A stretch of 35,165 nt of DNA from Chromera velia (lineage: Eukaryota; Sar; Chromeraceae): positions 1-35,165 of the forward strand of contig JAHBMJ010000689.1 of NCBI GenBank assembly GCA_018398765.1, read 5' to 3'. Positions 1 to 9,849 of this stretch are shown here, in pieces. The position numbers and the translations under genes are program-made. Position 1 is the stretch's first letter; the number at the start of each line of letters is the position of its first letter. The notes under the pieces are model-generated. The model had not been told where the DNA came from and ran no database searches. It worked only from the letters and a program-made list of their open reading frames with translations.

Positions 1-2151
1 AACGAGCAGGCCGACAAACTCCGCAAGGAGATAGACGTGCTCTCTCCTCCTCCCCAGGCCAAGGGTGTCACTGGGGGTGCTGCTGAAGGTCGCCTACCTT
101 CGGTATTCCAGATGACCCCCCTTATGGATGGGGGGGTGTATCCTGCTGTGTCTCCCCCTGATCCTGCGATGGTGTCTGTAGGTGGGGGGGTGCATACTGG
201 TGATGTCAGGGCTCCGGGTGCTCCTGACATCTTCTCTTTCCTGGGAGTTAGGGAGTCGAGTGGAACTCAGGGGAGGCCCAAGTGTGACCCTGAGGATCCC
301 CTCATCGCCTACACCCTGGAGGAGATCTTGACATCGGTTGTGAGGACCTTTGTACAGATGCGAGATAAGGTTGTGGCGATGATCTTTGCGCACTTTTTCA
401 AGACGATCCAGTACTCGACCTCGGCCCTCATCCTGGAGTACGAGAGGATTGCCTGCAAGCCCTGTCGGTTCGGTACTTACACAAAGCTGCTGGCACATCA
501 TAAGCGTCTCTTGAACCACCTGGTTGAGGAGAACATCGTCCACGAGCTTGGCGTGAAGTACAGGCTCGGGCTCCTGACGGCACACCTGCCAAACGACCTC
601 ATCATGAGGTGGCAGGAGAGGCAGAACCCGGTGGACCTCACCAGTGAAGTGGAGATCATTAAGGAGATCCACGTCATCGCTGCCCAGGCGGAGACCTTCA
701 ACAAGTCTCTCGGGGATGCCTGGGACTGGGGCCTGGTTAAGGGAGCTCTCGTCGAGTACTTGAAGAGAGAGTGGGAACAGAAGGTGGCAACCTTCGGGGT
801 CAAGGACTCAGGAGGTGCCTCGCGGGGGGGTATCATCCCAAAGGTTCTTTTTGTGGCGTTCGCGGGGCCTGGGGGAGTCCCGCAGAGGAAGTCCCCTTCC
901 AAGGCAAAGGGGGGGAAACCCTCAGGAGGAAAGACCCCTGACTCTGGCGGGAAGGGCAGGGGCAACTCTGATCGCGGGAGGCAGGGCAGTGCAGGAGGAG
1001 GTTTCGGCAAGGGGGATGGCGGGGGGAGCTCCAATCGGGAGCACTCTCCTGGGTCAAATTCCTCTGCTCCCTCCAGCAGATACAATGACAAGGGGGTGGA
1101 AGGAAAGGATCGTCCTCCCACTCAGGCCGTTGTCAACCCCAGGGGCCCCAACAGGAACCCCGTTCTCGATCGATATGGTGTCCAACACCGGGACAGCTCT
1201 GGGTTGGATGCATTCATCGGGACGATGGCAGGACCTGGAGAAACTCCCATCACACCCGGTTAGTGGGATGGAGAGTTTGGGTCTCTGTGGGATAAAGCGT
1301 GTTGGGATCCTGCCAGCAGGAAAAGCCTTTCCCACGGGTTACCGTACCGCGATAGGCAGTGCCTGAGATGCAACCGTCCGGACAGACATGCAAAGTGGGG
1401 GGGCCATGGGGCCTGTCCTTGGATTCGGAAGAAGGACGGCTGCCCATCGTGTAGAACGATAGGCCATGCTCCCAACAACTGCCCTGACGAGAATGCGAAG
1501 AAGCGGTGGATGATGAAGCAGATGGACAAGACCGGGCAGGACAGGGGCGGCTCGGAGGGCCGCCCTAAGGGTCCTCCGGGAGGAGGAGGCCATGAAGGCA
1601 GCTCCGAAGACCGTCAAGAGTCTCCCTATCCTGGTCGTGAGGGCGGCTCAGGGGGGAGAGGAGGCGGTGGGGGTCGCAGCCGTGGTGGGCGCACCCTTTC
1701 TCCCGGCAGGTTCAACAATGAGAACTTCGAGAAGAAGAACTCAGACTCCAGACAGGCGCAGCGGGGGGGTAGTGTCCCTCCTGTGTCCTCGCAGACTGTC
1801 GGTCCTGGGGGTCAGGACGATGATGATGATGTCGTAGTGACGGGTGGCGTCTCACGTAGGCAGGGGGACTCGTTCGACCTGACTATCCACGCGTCCAAGG
1901 GTGAGGAGAAGACCCCTCACGGGGAGGGGTCTCTCGGAAAGGTCCGCTTTGCAGACTGCCTTGGCCTTCCTTTGTACTATGAGCCGGGAGCCAAGTATTC
2001 GCCCGACTACGACACAACGACCTTCCACGTGTGGCATGATGGGGCTATGGAGCGCCTGTCTGCTTGGGATCCTGTTGGGAACCACACGGGGGTCGATGTA
2101 TGGTCCCAGGAGAGAAGGAGTCCGTGGAGCCTGGTAAACGATCTTGTTTGA
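1..2151 (+). CDS. gag: Gag polyprotein of copia-type element (5' partial, one in-frame TAG)
   Basis: Gag packages element RNA into cytoplasmic virus-like particles. One reading frame runs from base 1 to a TGA at 2149, broken only by a TAG at 1261. About 300-800 encodes a helical, capsid-like region. About 870-1100 is Gly/Ser/Lys-rich and basic. After the TAG come a Cys/His cluster ([13 protein letters not shown]..) and a canonical CX2CX4HX4C zinc knuckle, [14 protein letters not shown], at 1441-1482. A second Gly/Arg-rich basic tract (1530-1720) and a short acidic run (DDDDD, about 1818-1832) follow. The conserved knuckle lies downstream of the TAG in the same frame, so the TAG is either read through or a lesion. 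The last 14 bases overlap the pol frame. The N-terminus is missing because the window begins inside the gene. Confidence 0.85.
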
Positions 2152-3871
2152 CGAGCCTGAACGGACAGGCTTGGAACGTATGGGGTGGGCTATCTTCCCT
2201 GCAGGTTTGGAGACTTGCATGATAGTCATGCAAGCCATCCAGTCAGAGTTCACTGCGGGAAGAGTCCAGCGCATCAGGGATATGATGAAGGAGCAGGACC
2301 CCCATCTCCCTGAGTCCATCTCTCGCATGCGGGGACCGGAGGACGAGACCACCATGGGAGCGGTACCCTCTGGTTCGAAGTCTGCTGTCTACATGGTTTC
2401 CCAGTATGAGAGTGAACTGATGAACGACCTGAACAGGACCCGGCGACGGCCTGGATTTCCGGAGAAGTTCGAGGTCTACCAGGTTTCGGGAAATGCGAGA
2501 TCTAACAACCCCGAGTACAGGGTCATCAAGATCCATATTGACTCCTGTACGTTCGGGAACCTCATTTCCTGGAGGAAGGTAAGGAGCCTTATCCGTGCCT
2601 TTGGGGGGCCGGATATTCCGGACTGGATGGGTTTGTTCACGGGGGGTGTTGGGGAGGAGGGGGACGGGCCCCCGGACGGGGGGCTTCCCAGAAAGACGCG
2701 GCACCGGCACTATGAGCATCTTGTCATGGGACAAGATTTCATTGAGTGGAAGGTGCAGCTGGAGATGCCCCTCCAGTCGTGGGGACTGGGCGATGAGGCG
2801 GTGTTCTCTTGTCCTGCGATTCTTGGCATCCGGTTTGGGACTCATGACCCTTCCGGCGCTCCAAAGAACATTGTCGTCCCCTGCCTCCTCCACATGGTTG
2901 ATCAGCCGAACCTCTCTGACGTGCTGATTCGAAATGCTCCTGGTGCAGGCCTCTTCGTCCCTCGTTCTTCGCCGAAGGATGTCCTTCCCGCCTACCGCAT
3001 GTGGACTGAGAAGACGAAGGAGGAGAGGCAGATCTCACATAGGGTGAGGCTGTCTATGGACCTGATGTACCAGGAGGGGGTGCGTCAGGGCATTCCGCAG
3101 GTTGATGTTGAGGTCATGGACACCCCCTTCAAGGTGGGGGCACCGGAGGCCTGCATCATCCACAAGCCCTGGGGAGAGAGGCCGGATGGGTACGGCCTCA
3201 ACCACCTCCCTCGAGCCGTGTATGACCGCAGCCCACACTACAAGGCCGTCCCGAACGAGTCCTTCGAGCACTTCCTTGGGGGCGGTCCCCAAGGAGGTTC
3301 ATGTAGGTACCGGTTCCAGTCACTGGAGGAGGTGTGGGACCGGCGGAACAAGGTGCAGAGGATGAGGCAGCAGAGGGATCCTTATGAGAGGATTCCTCGA
3401 ACCCTTCTCCCCGACGTGTTGAAGAAGAGGTCGGCCAAGAAGGACTTTAGGGCCACTCCCGATAGTGTTGAGGTCCCAGTGGCTGCCTACCCGATCACGT
3501 ATTGGGTCGTGGGTGGATGGACTGCCTCGGAACTGGCGGACACCGACCACTGTCAGCAAGGTCCCTTTCTCGCAGTGAGAAAGTTTGATGCTGGGGATGC
3601 TGACCACTTCAAACTATGGGACTACGGGTTCGAATGGACGCACCTGGCTGCCTTCTCGGCCGTCATGGTCGACCAACAGCGTGAGGTGATGGCGCTGCAC
3701 GCGCGCTACGGACACCAGAACTTCGACGATCTCAAGGAAACTCTCGCGGCTGAGGGCATTGACGTCGATGAGGACTGCAGAAGGTGGGTTTCTGCGTGTC
3801 CTCTCTGTCAGCTGAAGAACGCGATCACTCCCCGGATTCACAAGAGGAGTGAAAAGCTGTCGACAGATTGA
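2138..3871 (+). CDS. Pol, part 1: protease-like region and integrase N-terminal zinc finger
   Basis: This frame is +1 relative to Gag and is open from 2138. A segment around 2521-2900 sits where retropepsin is expected. It holds [13 protein letters not shown] (candidate catalytic Asp at 2540) and later a hydrophobic ILGIRFG (about 2819), reminiscent of the protease flap and C-terminal strand. The usual D-S/T-G is D-S-C-T here, so activity, or my assignment, is doubtful. The C-terminal part is the integrase HHCC finger: HARYGH with His codons at 3698 and 3713, then CPLC with Cys codons at 3797 and 3806, as in the GAG-pre-integrase domain of copia elements. The frame ends at a TGA at 3869, where the integrase core continues one frame over. 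Confidence 0.75.
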   Translation, partial: TILFDEPERTGLERMGWAIFPAGLETCMIVMQAIQSEFTAGRVQRIRDMMKEQDPHLPESISRMRGPEDETTMGAVPSGSKSAVYMVSQYESELMNDLNRTRRRPGFPEKFEVYQVSGNARSNNPEYRVIKIHIDSCTFGNLISWRKVRSLIRAFGGPDIPDWMGLFTGGVGEEGDGPPDGGLPRKTRHRHYEHLVMGQDFIEWKVQLEMPLQSWGLGDEAVFSCPAILGIRFGTHDPSGAPKNIVVPCLLHMVDQPNLSDVLIRNAPGAGLFVPRSSPKDVLPAYRMWTEKTKEERQISHRVRLSMDLMYQEGVRQGIPQVDVEVMDTPFKVGAPEACIIHKPWGERPDGYGLNHLPRAVYDRSPHYKAVPNESFEHFLGGGPQGGSCRYRFQSLEEVWDRRNKVQRMRQQRDPYERIPRTLLPDVLKKRSAKKDFRATPDSVEVPVAAYPITYWVVGGWTASELADTDHCQQGPFLAVRKFDAGDADHFKLWDYGFEWTHLAAFSAVMVDQQREVMALHARYGHQNFDDLKETLAAEGIDVDEDCRRWVSACPLCQLKNAITPRIHKRSEKLSTD

Positions 3872-4313
3872 AGGCCGATCAAGAGAACGGATTGTCGACA
3901 TCTGGTTCTTCAAGGACCTTCTCGCAAAGGCCGAGACAGGGGGCTTCGGGATGATGGTCGTCCTCTACGAGCCAGGAACCGGGTTCTGTCTGGCCTACCG
4001 AGCTAAGGAGAAGGATGAGGCTTCCCTCATCGACTGTGCACATTACTTTGCTCGCTGGCTGGGGCGTCTGCACCTGGTGTGCATGGATGGAGAGAAGGCC
4101 GGAACGGGTGCCTCCTTCCAGTTGTGGCTCCAGGGGGACGGGTCCCCTGGACTCCACCCTATCGAGTACCATCAGGGACCTCCGTACGTTGGCAAGGGTC
4201 TGCAGGCTCTGGTCGAACGCTGCATTTGCAGCAATGTCGCAGCAATGCAGCAATGTTGGAGGGAGTGGCCCTCCTCATGTCGGACCCGAACCACCGGTTT
4301 CCCCTTGCTGTGA
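3849..4313 (+). CDS. Integrase catalytic core (frame-shifted fragment)
   Basis: Continues the HHCC finger after a frame change between about 3849 and 3869. Candidate DDE residues are Asp in VDIWFF (3897), Asp in VCMDGEKAG (4086) and Glu in LVERC (4215). Their spacing of 63 and 43 residues is compatible with the D-D-35-E retroviral integrase fold of copia elements, which inserts cDNA into chromosomes. Homology fades after about 4230, where the protein-like reading moves to another frame, so the end at 4313 is only the frame's stop. The frameshift indicates this copy cannot make an intact integrase without recoding. Confidence 0.7.
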   Translation: MKSCRQIEGRSRERIVDIWFFKDLLAKAETGGFGMMVVLYEPGTGFCLAYRAKEKDEASLIDCAHYFARWLGRLHLVCMDGEKAGTGASFQLWLQGDGSPGLHPIEYHQGPPYVGKGLQALVERCICSNVAAMQQCWREWPSSCRTRTTGFPLL

Positions 4314-4500
4314 TTCACCTCGTGGCGATGGGGGAACGTTGGGGGTATTCCTGTACGTTTCACAGAACGGTGGGGGGCATCCCTTTTACCCTAACCTTTT
4401 GGAGAGCGCCTCCTGGATGGAGAGTGGGGAACACCGCGGTGGTGTCCATGCTTTCCCTGGGAACGGAGTTGCGCGGAGTCATTACAGTTTTTGGCTCTGC
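4225..4500 (+). pseudogene. Integrase C-terminal part, displaced by frameshifts
   Basis: Between about 4225 and 4500 the protein-like reading lies in frame 2, with a stretch around [20 protein letters not shown] and GIPFTLTFWRAPPG. It resembles the copia integrase tail, where the core is followed by a conserved Pro-containing 'tPyElw'-like block. The reading returns to frame 0 near 4480. Two frame changes within about 270 bases argue for decay here rather than programmed recoding. The assignment rests on position and weak similarity. Confidence 0.45.
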
Positions 4501-7040
4501 TCACACACGATGTTGTCGTGGTTTTCCACAGGCACAAGGAGAAAAACGTTCAAGAGGAACGTTTTACTGTCCTGCAGGTCCATCCTAAGCATCTGCAGAC
4601 GGTCCCGGACAACCTCCGCCTCTGGGGGGGGCCTCGATTCGATCAAGACGGTACCATCCTCCTGGCTCCAGCGGGTGGAGACCAGGAGGATCCCCGACTC
4701 TGGAAAACTTCTGCAAGGCAGGAGGGGGGCACAGGAGCTCGCTACTGCAGACGGGCAGGTAGGAGCGACCTCGGTCACAGGGGATTCCCTCTAGTCCTTC
4801 CGGGCACATCTCCGGTGGGACGGTACGAGGGGTTGCAGCGAGGGACACAGTGGCCGGCGAGGAAATTTTCTTTCCAACTGGCGGATGAGGGCGAAGGTGT
4901 TGTGGGCTTGCGGGAAGCCCCTCGCCTCACTTACCTTCGTGAGAGCCATCAGGAGATTTCGAGCACGGAGGCGCAGGCATCGGCTTCATCATCGTCTTCC
5001 TCTGCCCTCCCCTCTTCCTCTGCCCTTCCCTCTGCACTGCCTCCCTCCCTCCCTCCCCCTGCTCCTGCAGAGCCCTCCAACCCCTCCCCTGCTCAGGCCG
5101 AGGCCTCGGTAAGGAAAGCAGGGGCGGCGGGCGCCTGAGCACGGTCTCCCTCTCCTGCTGTGTCCAACAGGGCTTCCGTCGACTCCGGGGAGTCGCCGCT
5201 GCCGGATTTCTTTGTCCCGCTCGGCTCCTCGATGAAGGGGACCATCCTAGACCCGCCAAGCCCTGGAGTGCTGCGCACGCCTGGGACGGTGCGGCAGGAC
5301 AATGATCACGCTCCTTCGCGGGGAAGGTGGGTGAAGGATCCAGGCCCCGTCTTTTATGACGAGAAGGGGAACCGCCTCCTGGGGGCCGACGGGGAGCCCC
5401 TGGGGTACAATTGGAAGATGGAGCGGCCGGTGTTCATGACGTACCGCCGGGGGGTGTATGACGCTTGGACTCGTCGTTTCGCGCTCATGCTCCACCCCGA
5501 TCTGGGGGAAATCACTCAGGGAGAGGTTTTGGACACCCTCAAGAACTACTTGGCACTCCGACTGACGACGGGCGTCAAGGGGGACTCGTGGAGAAGCAGG
5601 AGTGCTATAAGGACGCAAGAAGAAATCCAGGAAGCACGTGGGGTATTCCTTGGAGACATAGGCTTCGATTTTGAGGAGGAGAGCCTCAAGAAGATCATGT
5701 CACAGAACTAGGGCGTCTATCTGCACTCACCTCCACAGCCCCGTCGGATTGAGATCCCAGAGGGATGGACCACTTCGATGAGTCTCCGAGTCTCCATTGC
5801 TCCTGATACGGCTGGGGGTAAGCGTAGGGGGCGATACTACATGCACACGGCGCTCAACTACTTGGACAGGCCCAAGTAGGAGTAGATCGAGGCTGATAGG
5901 GAATTGAGAGAGACAGACAGTCTGTCTCGGATTGAGCCCCCGGGAGCCAAGTATGCCTACTGGACCCCTTTGGACGGGAAGTTCTGGACAGTCGGGCTGT
6001 CCATGGCTGTTGGTTTTCCCGAGAGGTACTACGGGTACAAGCGGATCGAGTTCCAGAACTATGTTCTTCCGAGCTCCTATGACCCGGATCCGGTGGCTGC
6101 AAGCATTCGGGCGTACACGGAAGGAGGAGATCGGATGATGGAACACTTTCAGGATATATTCTGGGGGACAGAAAGCAACGAAGATAAGAAGGCATGGTGT
6201 CTCATCTGTGAGATGTGCTACCAGGTCAGGTGTATATTCCACCGGTCGAAGCACCACGATGACCGCTCACGCCCTATCGTGTTCGAGAGAGAAGACCCCA
6301 TGGTAGAGGTCGTCCCTTCCAAGGACCCCAGGGACAGGGTTGATAAGAACGAGGTCGGCCGCGGGGACCGAGCTTAGGAGGAGCTCTCGGATGCGTCTGT
6401 GGCAAAGATAGGCAGAGACAGAAGGGGAGGGGAAGGGTCCCCTTGCACTCGTGTTTCGGATGCTGAGGATGAGGAGAATGACGAAGACACCTTCGCTTCT
6501 GAATCTCTGCTGTGGGGCAGAACGAGCGGGTCAAACCCAGACGATGGAGATGATGGGGGGGATCCTGCTGACAGAGATGGGGGTCAAGGGGACACTTTCC
6601 CAGACGATTCTCCGCACGACCCACCTCTAGGGGGTTGTTCTGGAGGAGACTAGGGCGGGAGAACTGATGTTAAGGGAGGTGGAGATGGTGGGGAGGACGT
6701 TCCTCCTGGATCTTCCTAAGCTCTACATCACGGCATCTCCATGGGGGAGAGGGCCCGCCTCCGTCTATCTGCTCGCAGACGACCGCGAAGATTGTTTGTG
6801 AGAAGGATCTTCTCCGGGGACGACGGAGACGACGAAAGAGGGGCAGAGTCTTCTGCTGAGAGGGGTAGAGGTGACGAATCGGAACCGGAGGATAGGCCGA
6901 TTGACCCTTCACGCACCCGGGGGGCGCAGATAGGTCCCGGTCCGAACAAGGAACTCCCATCCAAAAGAGGAGAGTTTTGGGTCCAGCTGCGCTGGAGTTC
7001 TCCTCGTATGATCGTCAGCCAATGGAGGCCCACCCCGTAA
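4491..7040 (+). CDS. Pol linker between integrase and RT (single frame with seven in-frame stops)
   Basis: One frame runs through this stretch with stops at 5136 (TGA), 5709, 5877, 5883, 6375, 6651 (all TAG) and 6717 (TAA). The protein-like quality continues across each stop. Visible pieces are a segment around [18 protein letters not shown] (integrase C-terminal or chromatin-contact region), a Ser/Pro-rich low-complexity tract (about 4975-5100), and a folded-looking stretch containing [19 protein letters not shown]. Next comes a Trp/Tyr-rich region (about 5930-6260) with [18 protein letters not shown], then acidic and Arg-rich low complexity (about 6450-6900). I recognise no domain. No frameshift is needed for 2.5 kb despite seven stops. 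Confidence 0.55.
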
Positions 7041-9814
7041 AGGGGGCAGTTGTCCAGAAAGACAACAGGAGAAAGCTTGTGGCCCTCCATTCAAAGGCGC
7101 GTAGGAGCTATGGATGGGTAGACCTCACACCTGATCTTTTGGTAAGGGACCCCCTCGCTTTCAAGGTCAAGGAAATCAGGGATAGGAGAGTGAAGCGGTC
7201 GTCCATCAAGCACGTGTTCGACATTCGGGGAGGTAGAGTCCCCAAAGAGGCTGTGCGCATGATTGACGACCCCGTCCAGCTCTGCGAAGTTGGAGTTTGA
7301 AAACTGCCGGAGGAAGAAAGAGTAGAGGGTGCAAAGGGCGCTGCAGACGCGGTTTCTGCAGGTCCCTCCGCATCGTCGTCTTCCTCTGCTGTGCCTTCCT
7401 CTTCTGTTGTCCCTGCTATGCCTCCTGTCGAGGGGGAGTCACGTGTTGTCCCCGAGGCTGCTGAGTCTCAACCTGGTGTTCCTTTGAACGCAGGCAGAGA
7501 GGAGCAAGCGGAGGATCATGGGGGTCCTCCTGCTGCCGAGGGGGCATCTGATGAAGGGAATGAGGTTGGGGGAGTTGAGCCACTAGGCCCTATTGCGGAG
7601 AATGTGGAGACGGATGAGGAGCCTCCGTCTATGGTTGCGTCTACGGACAGGGACGGGTATGTCTCGGAAGCAAGCTTATCAATGTTTGAGGCAAGCGGCC
7701 TGGGCTCCGGGAGCGACAGCAGCTCCTCGGATGATGAGTGGGGTGTCCTGGGGGGTGGAAAACTTCCCAGGGCAGGAGAAGGACCCGCCGTGAGGCAGAA
7801 CCTGCCCAAGGAGGAGGTTGAGAAGATGAACAAAGTAGATGAGGTTTTGCAAGGCCCACAGTGGGAGCGGTTCAACACCCTCTGTGCGATGGAGGTTTTG
7901 AGGGAGGAGCGAGCAAGGAGAGTACCCGAGGTGACGGGGAGGAACTGGAATGATGATTTCTGGGAGGAGAGAGGCATTCCATCGTTCGCTGGGGCGATGA
8001 CGTGGGAGAGGGAAGAGGGCAGTCCCAAACGGGATGGGATACCTAAGAGCCCCACCAGGAGTAGGTGGTATGGACTTTCTTACCTGTCTTGCCTTTCATC
8101 CAGGAACCCTCGGTCAGGTTTCCTGTTCATGGGAGCTGCCATGTACGAGGAGGAGATGAGCCGTTTTAAGAAGGGCTCCACCTAGCTCCCCGCCATAAAG
8201 GAGCAGATCGACTCGGGGTCTCACAAGCTCGCTGCCCTGAAGGAGTGGCTGGTGAACATTGTGGGAAATCGAACGCTCGGCAGGAAGATCAAGAGGAACG
8301 AGGTTTGGGCGGTCGTTGGCATGGGCTGGCGATGCACTTGGAAAGAGACGGACGATGGGGGCCGGAAGCCTAAGGCGAGGTTTTTCGTAAAGGGCTTCCT
8401 GGATGGCCGACTCGTTGACACCTACGTCGGAACGCCTTCCGTCGCGGGGATTAACACCGTCTGCCTTTTCATTGTGTCCACAGGAATGGAGATGGGGGCG
8501 GCGGATATGACCGCTGCCTTCTTGACCTCTAAAGATCATAACGCCGAGCGGGTCGGCACGACACTGCCCTCTGTGCTGCCTCGAATCCCTGAGGTGAACC
8601 CCTTCAAGGACATCCCTGACAACAAGTACGAGGAGCTGAGGAGGATGGCGGCCGAGTACAAGCCCGGGGGCACGTACTTAGTGGAGATGGGCCTCTACGG
8701 ACTGCCCTGTGCGGCCCAGCTTTTCGACCATAAGTTGGAGTGGGTGTGCAAGGAGTTGGGGTTCAAGCGTGTGGACACGGCCATCGCAGTCAAGGCTCCC
8801 CCTGAGGGAGGGAGAGCCCAAGCCATCGTCATGAACTGGATAGACGATTTGCTGACTGGAGCCCCTCCGAAGGAGCACAAGGCCCTTCAGGAGACCCTCA
8901 ACCAGAGGCTGGGCTTTGGGTCCGTGTGTGTGATTGGGGAGGGATCAGAGAGGAAGTTTTCTGGAGTGGACATCTCCAGAGTCTCCACGGAGGAGATTCA
9001 CCTCTCCCAGGTCTCGTACCTCGAGAACATAGACACCGCTCCTCTATGGGAGATTTTGAAGGAGAAGCGTCCGAGCAAACCCTGGAAGGGTTTGAACGGC
9101 AAGAGTGCTGAGCCCTCCACCGAGGAAGAGGTCGACAACCAGTATGAGAAGCCGATCCGTACTGGAGTCGGGACTCTGCAGTGGAGGGTGAGGATGAATC
9201 CGCTCCATGCAGTTTGGGGCCACACGGTAGCGCAGTCGATTTCGAAGCCCTCCAGACGCGTCCTCAAGATGGTCGTGCGAATTATCGAGATGCTGAAGGG
9301 GCACCCTGATAAGCGGGTGTTCACGAGCGTGGGGCTCGTGCCCGTCGTGGACGCGTACTTCGATGCAGCGTTCAAGTTCGCGACCTACGCTGCACGGTTG
9401 GGTTATGTTGTCAAGATCCTGCACTCGATCGAGCTGCGAGGGGACCTACGGTCCCTCCTGGAGAACTGGATCGCGTGGGCCACCAAGAGGGCGGGCAGGA
9501 AGGTCGGGTCTTCCACCGCCGGGGAGGTGCTCGCCTTTGAGTTTCTTCTCAAGAAGCTCTTCGGCATCGTTGCCCTCGTTAAGGTAATGTGGGGCCTCAA
9601 GAAGGTCCGTGTGATCGTTTACACGGACTCCGGCCCCCTTCATGACCAGTTCCGGTCTGGCAAGGCCCAGACCGATGCGACCATGCAGGGCGTTTTGGAG
9701 TGGTGCATTCAGGAGATGCGTGTCCTTGGGGCAGATCTCCAGTGGATTGCACGATCGAAGAATGTGGCGAACGTGATGACTAAGTACACCCTCCCCGGTG
9801 GGGAGATGGCGTGA
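6977..9814 (+). CDS. Pol, part 2: linker, reverse transcriptase and RNase H
   Basis: The frame is open from about 6977 to the TGA at 9812, apart from TGA at 7298 and TAG at 8183. An N-terminal Ser/Glu-rich linker (7300-8100) precedes the RVT_2-type RT. RT landmarks are [11 protein letters not shown] (about 8379), the first catalytic Asp in [10 protein letters not shown] (8504), [13 protein letters not shown] (8687, equivalent of the copia LYGLkQap block) and the active site NWIDDLL with Asp-Asp at 8843-8848. RNase H follows with Asp in YFDAAF (9362), Glu in STAGEV (9524) and Asp in YTDSG (9626). The final block ANVMTK (about 9768) has Asn where copia elements usually have the last Asp. The RT/RNase H part itself (8190-9814) is free of lesions, unlike the integrase. 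Confidence 0.93.
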
Positions 9815-9835
9815 ATCCGGCGGCGTGGAACTTCT

Positions 9836-9849
9836 GGAGGGGAGGGGTG
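9836..9849 (+). promoter_or_regulatory. Polypurine tract and probable start of the 3' LTR
   Basis: GGAGGGGAGGGG (9836-9847) lies 22 bases after the pol stop and is followed directly by TG, the usual first dinucleotide of an LTR. In LTR elements such a tract primes plus-strand cDNA synthesis. The LTR boundary cannot be proved because the 5' LTR copy is outside the window. Confidence 0.55.

Larger units (their letters stand above)
1..9847 (+). mobile_element. Ty1/copia-type LTR retrotransposon, internal region (5' end outside window)
   Basis: Domain order is Gag, protease-like, integrase, reverse transcriptase, RNase H, which is the Pseudoviridae/copia order (integrase before RT). The reading frame is already open at base 1, so the Gag start and the 5' LTR are upstream of the window. 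The internal region is at least 9.8 kb against about 4-5 kb for a typical copia element. The excess lies in a roughly 3 kb linker between integrase and RT. Frame changes occur near 2140-2150, 3850-3870, 4220-4260, 4470-4500 and about 6975. In-frame stops are TAG at 1261, 5709, 5877, 5883, 6375, 6651 and 8183, TAA at 6717, and TGA at 5136 and 7298. With several frameshifts this copy is probably decayed. The TAG bias is treated in the findings. Confidence 0.93.

Noticed and set aside
1261..1263. Treating the TAG as the true end of Gag
   Set aside because: The conserved CCHC knuckle follows in the same frame, so the gene clearly extended beyond it.
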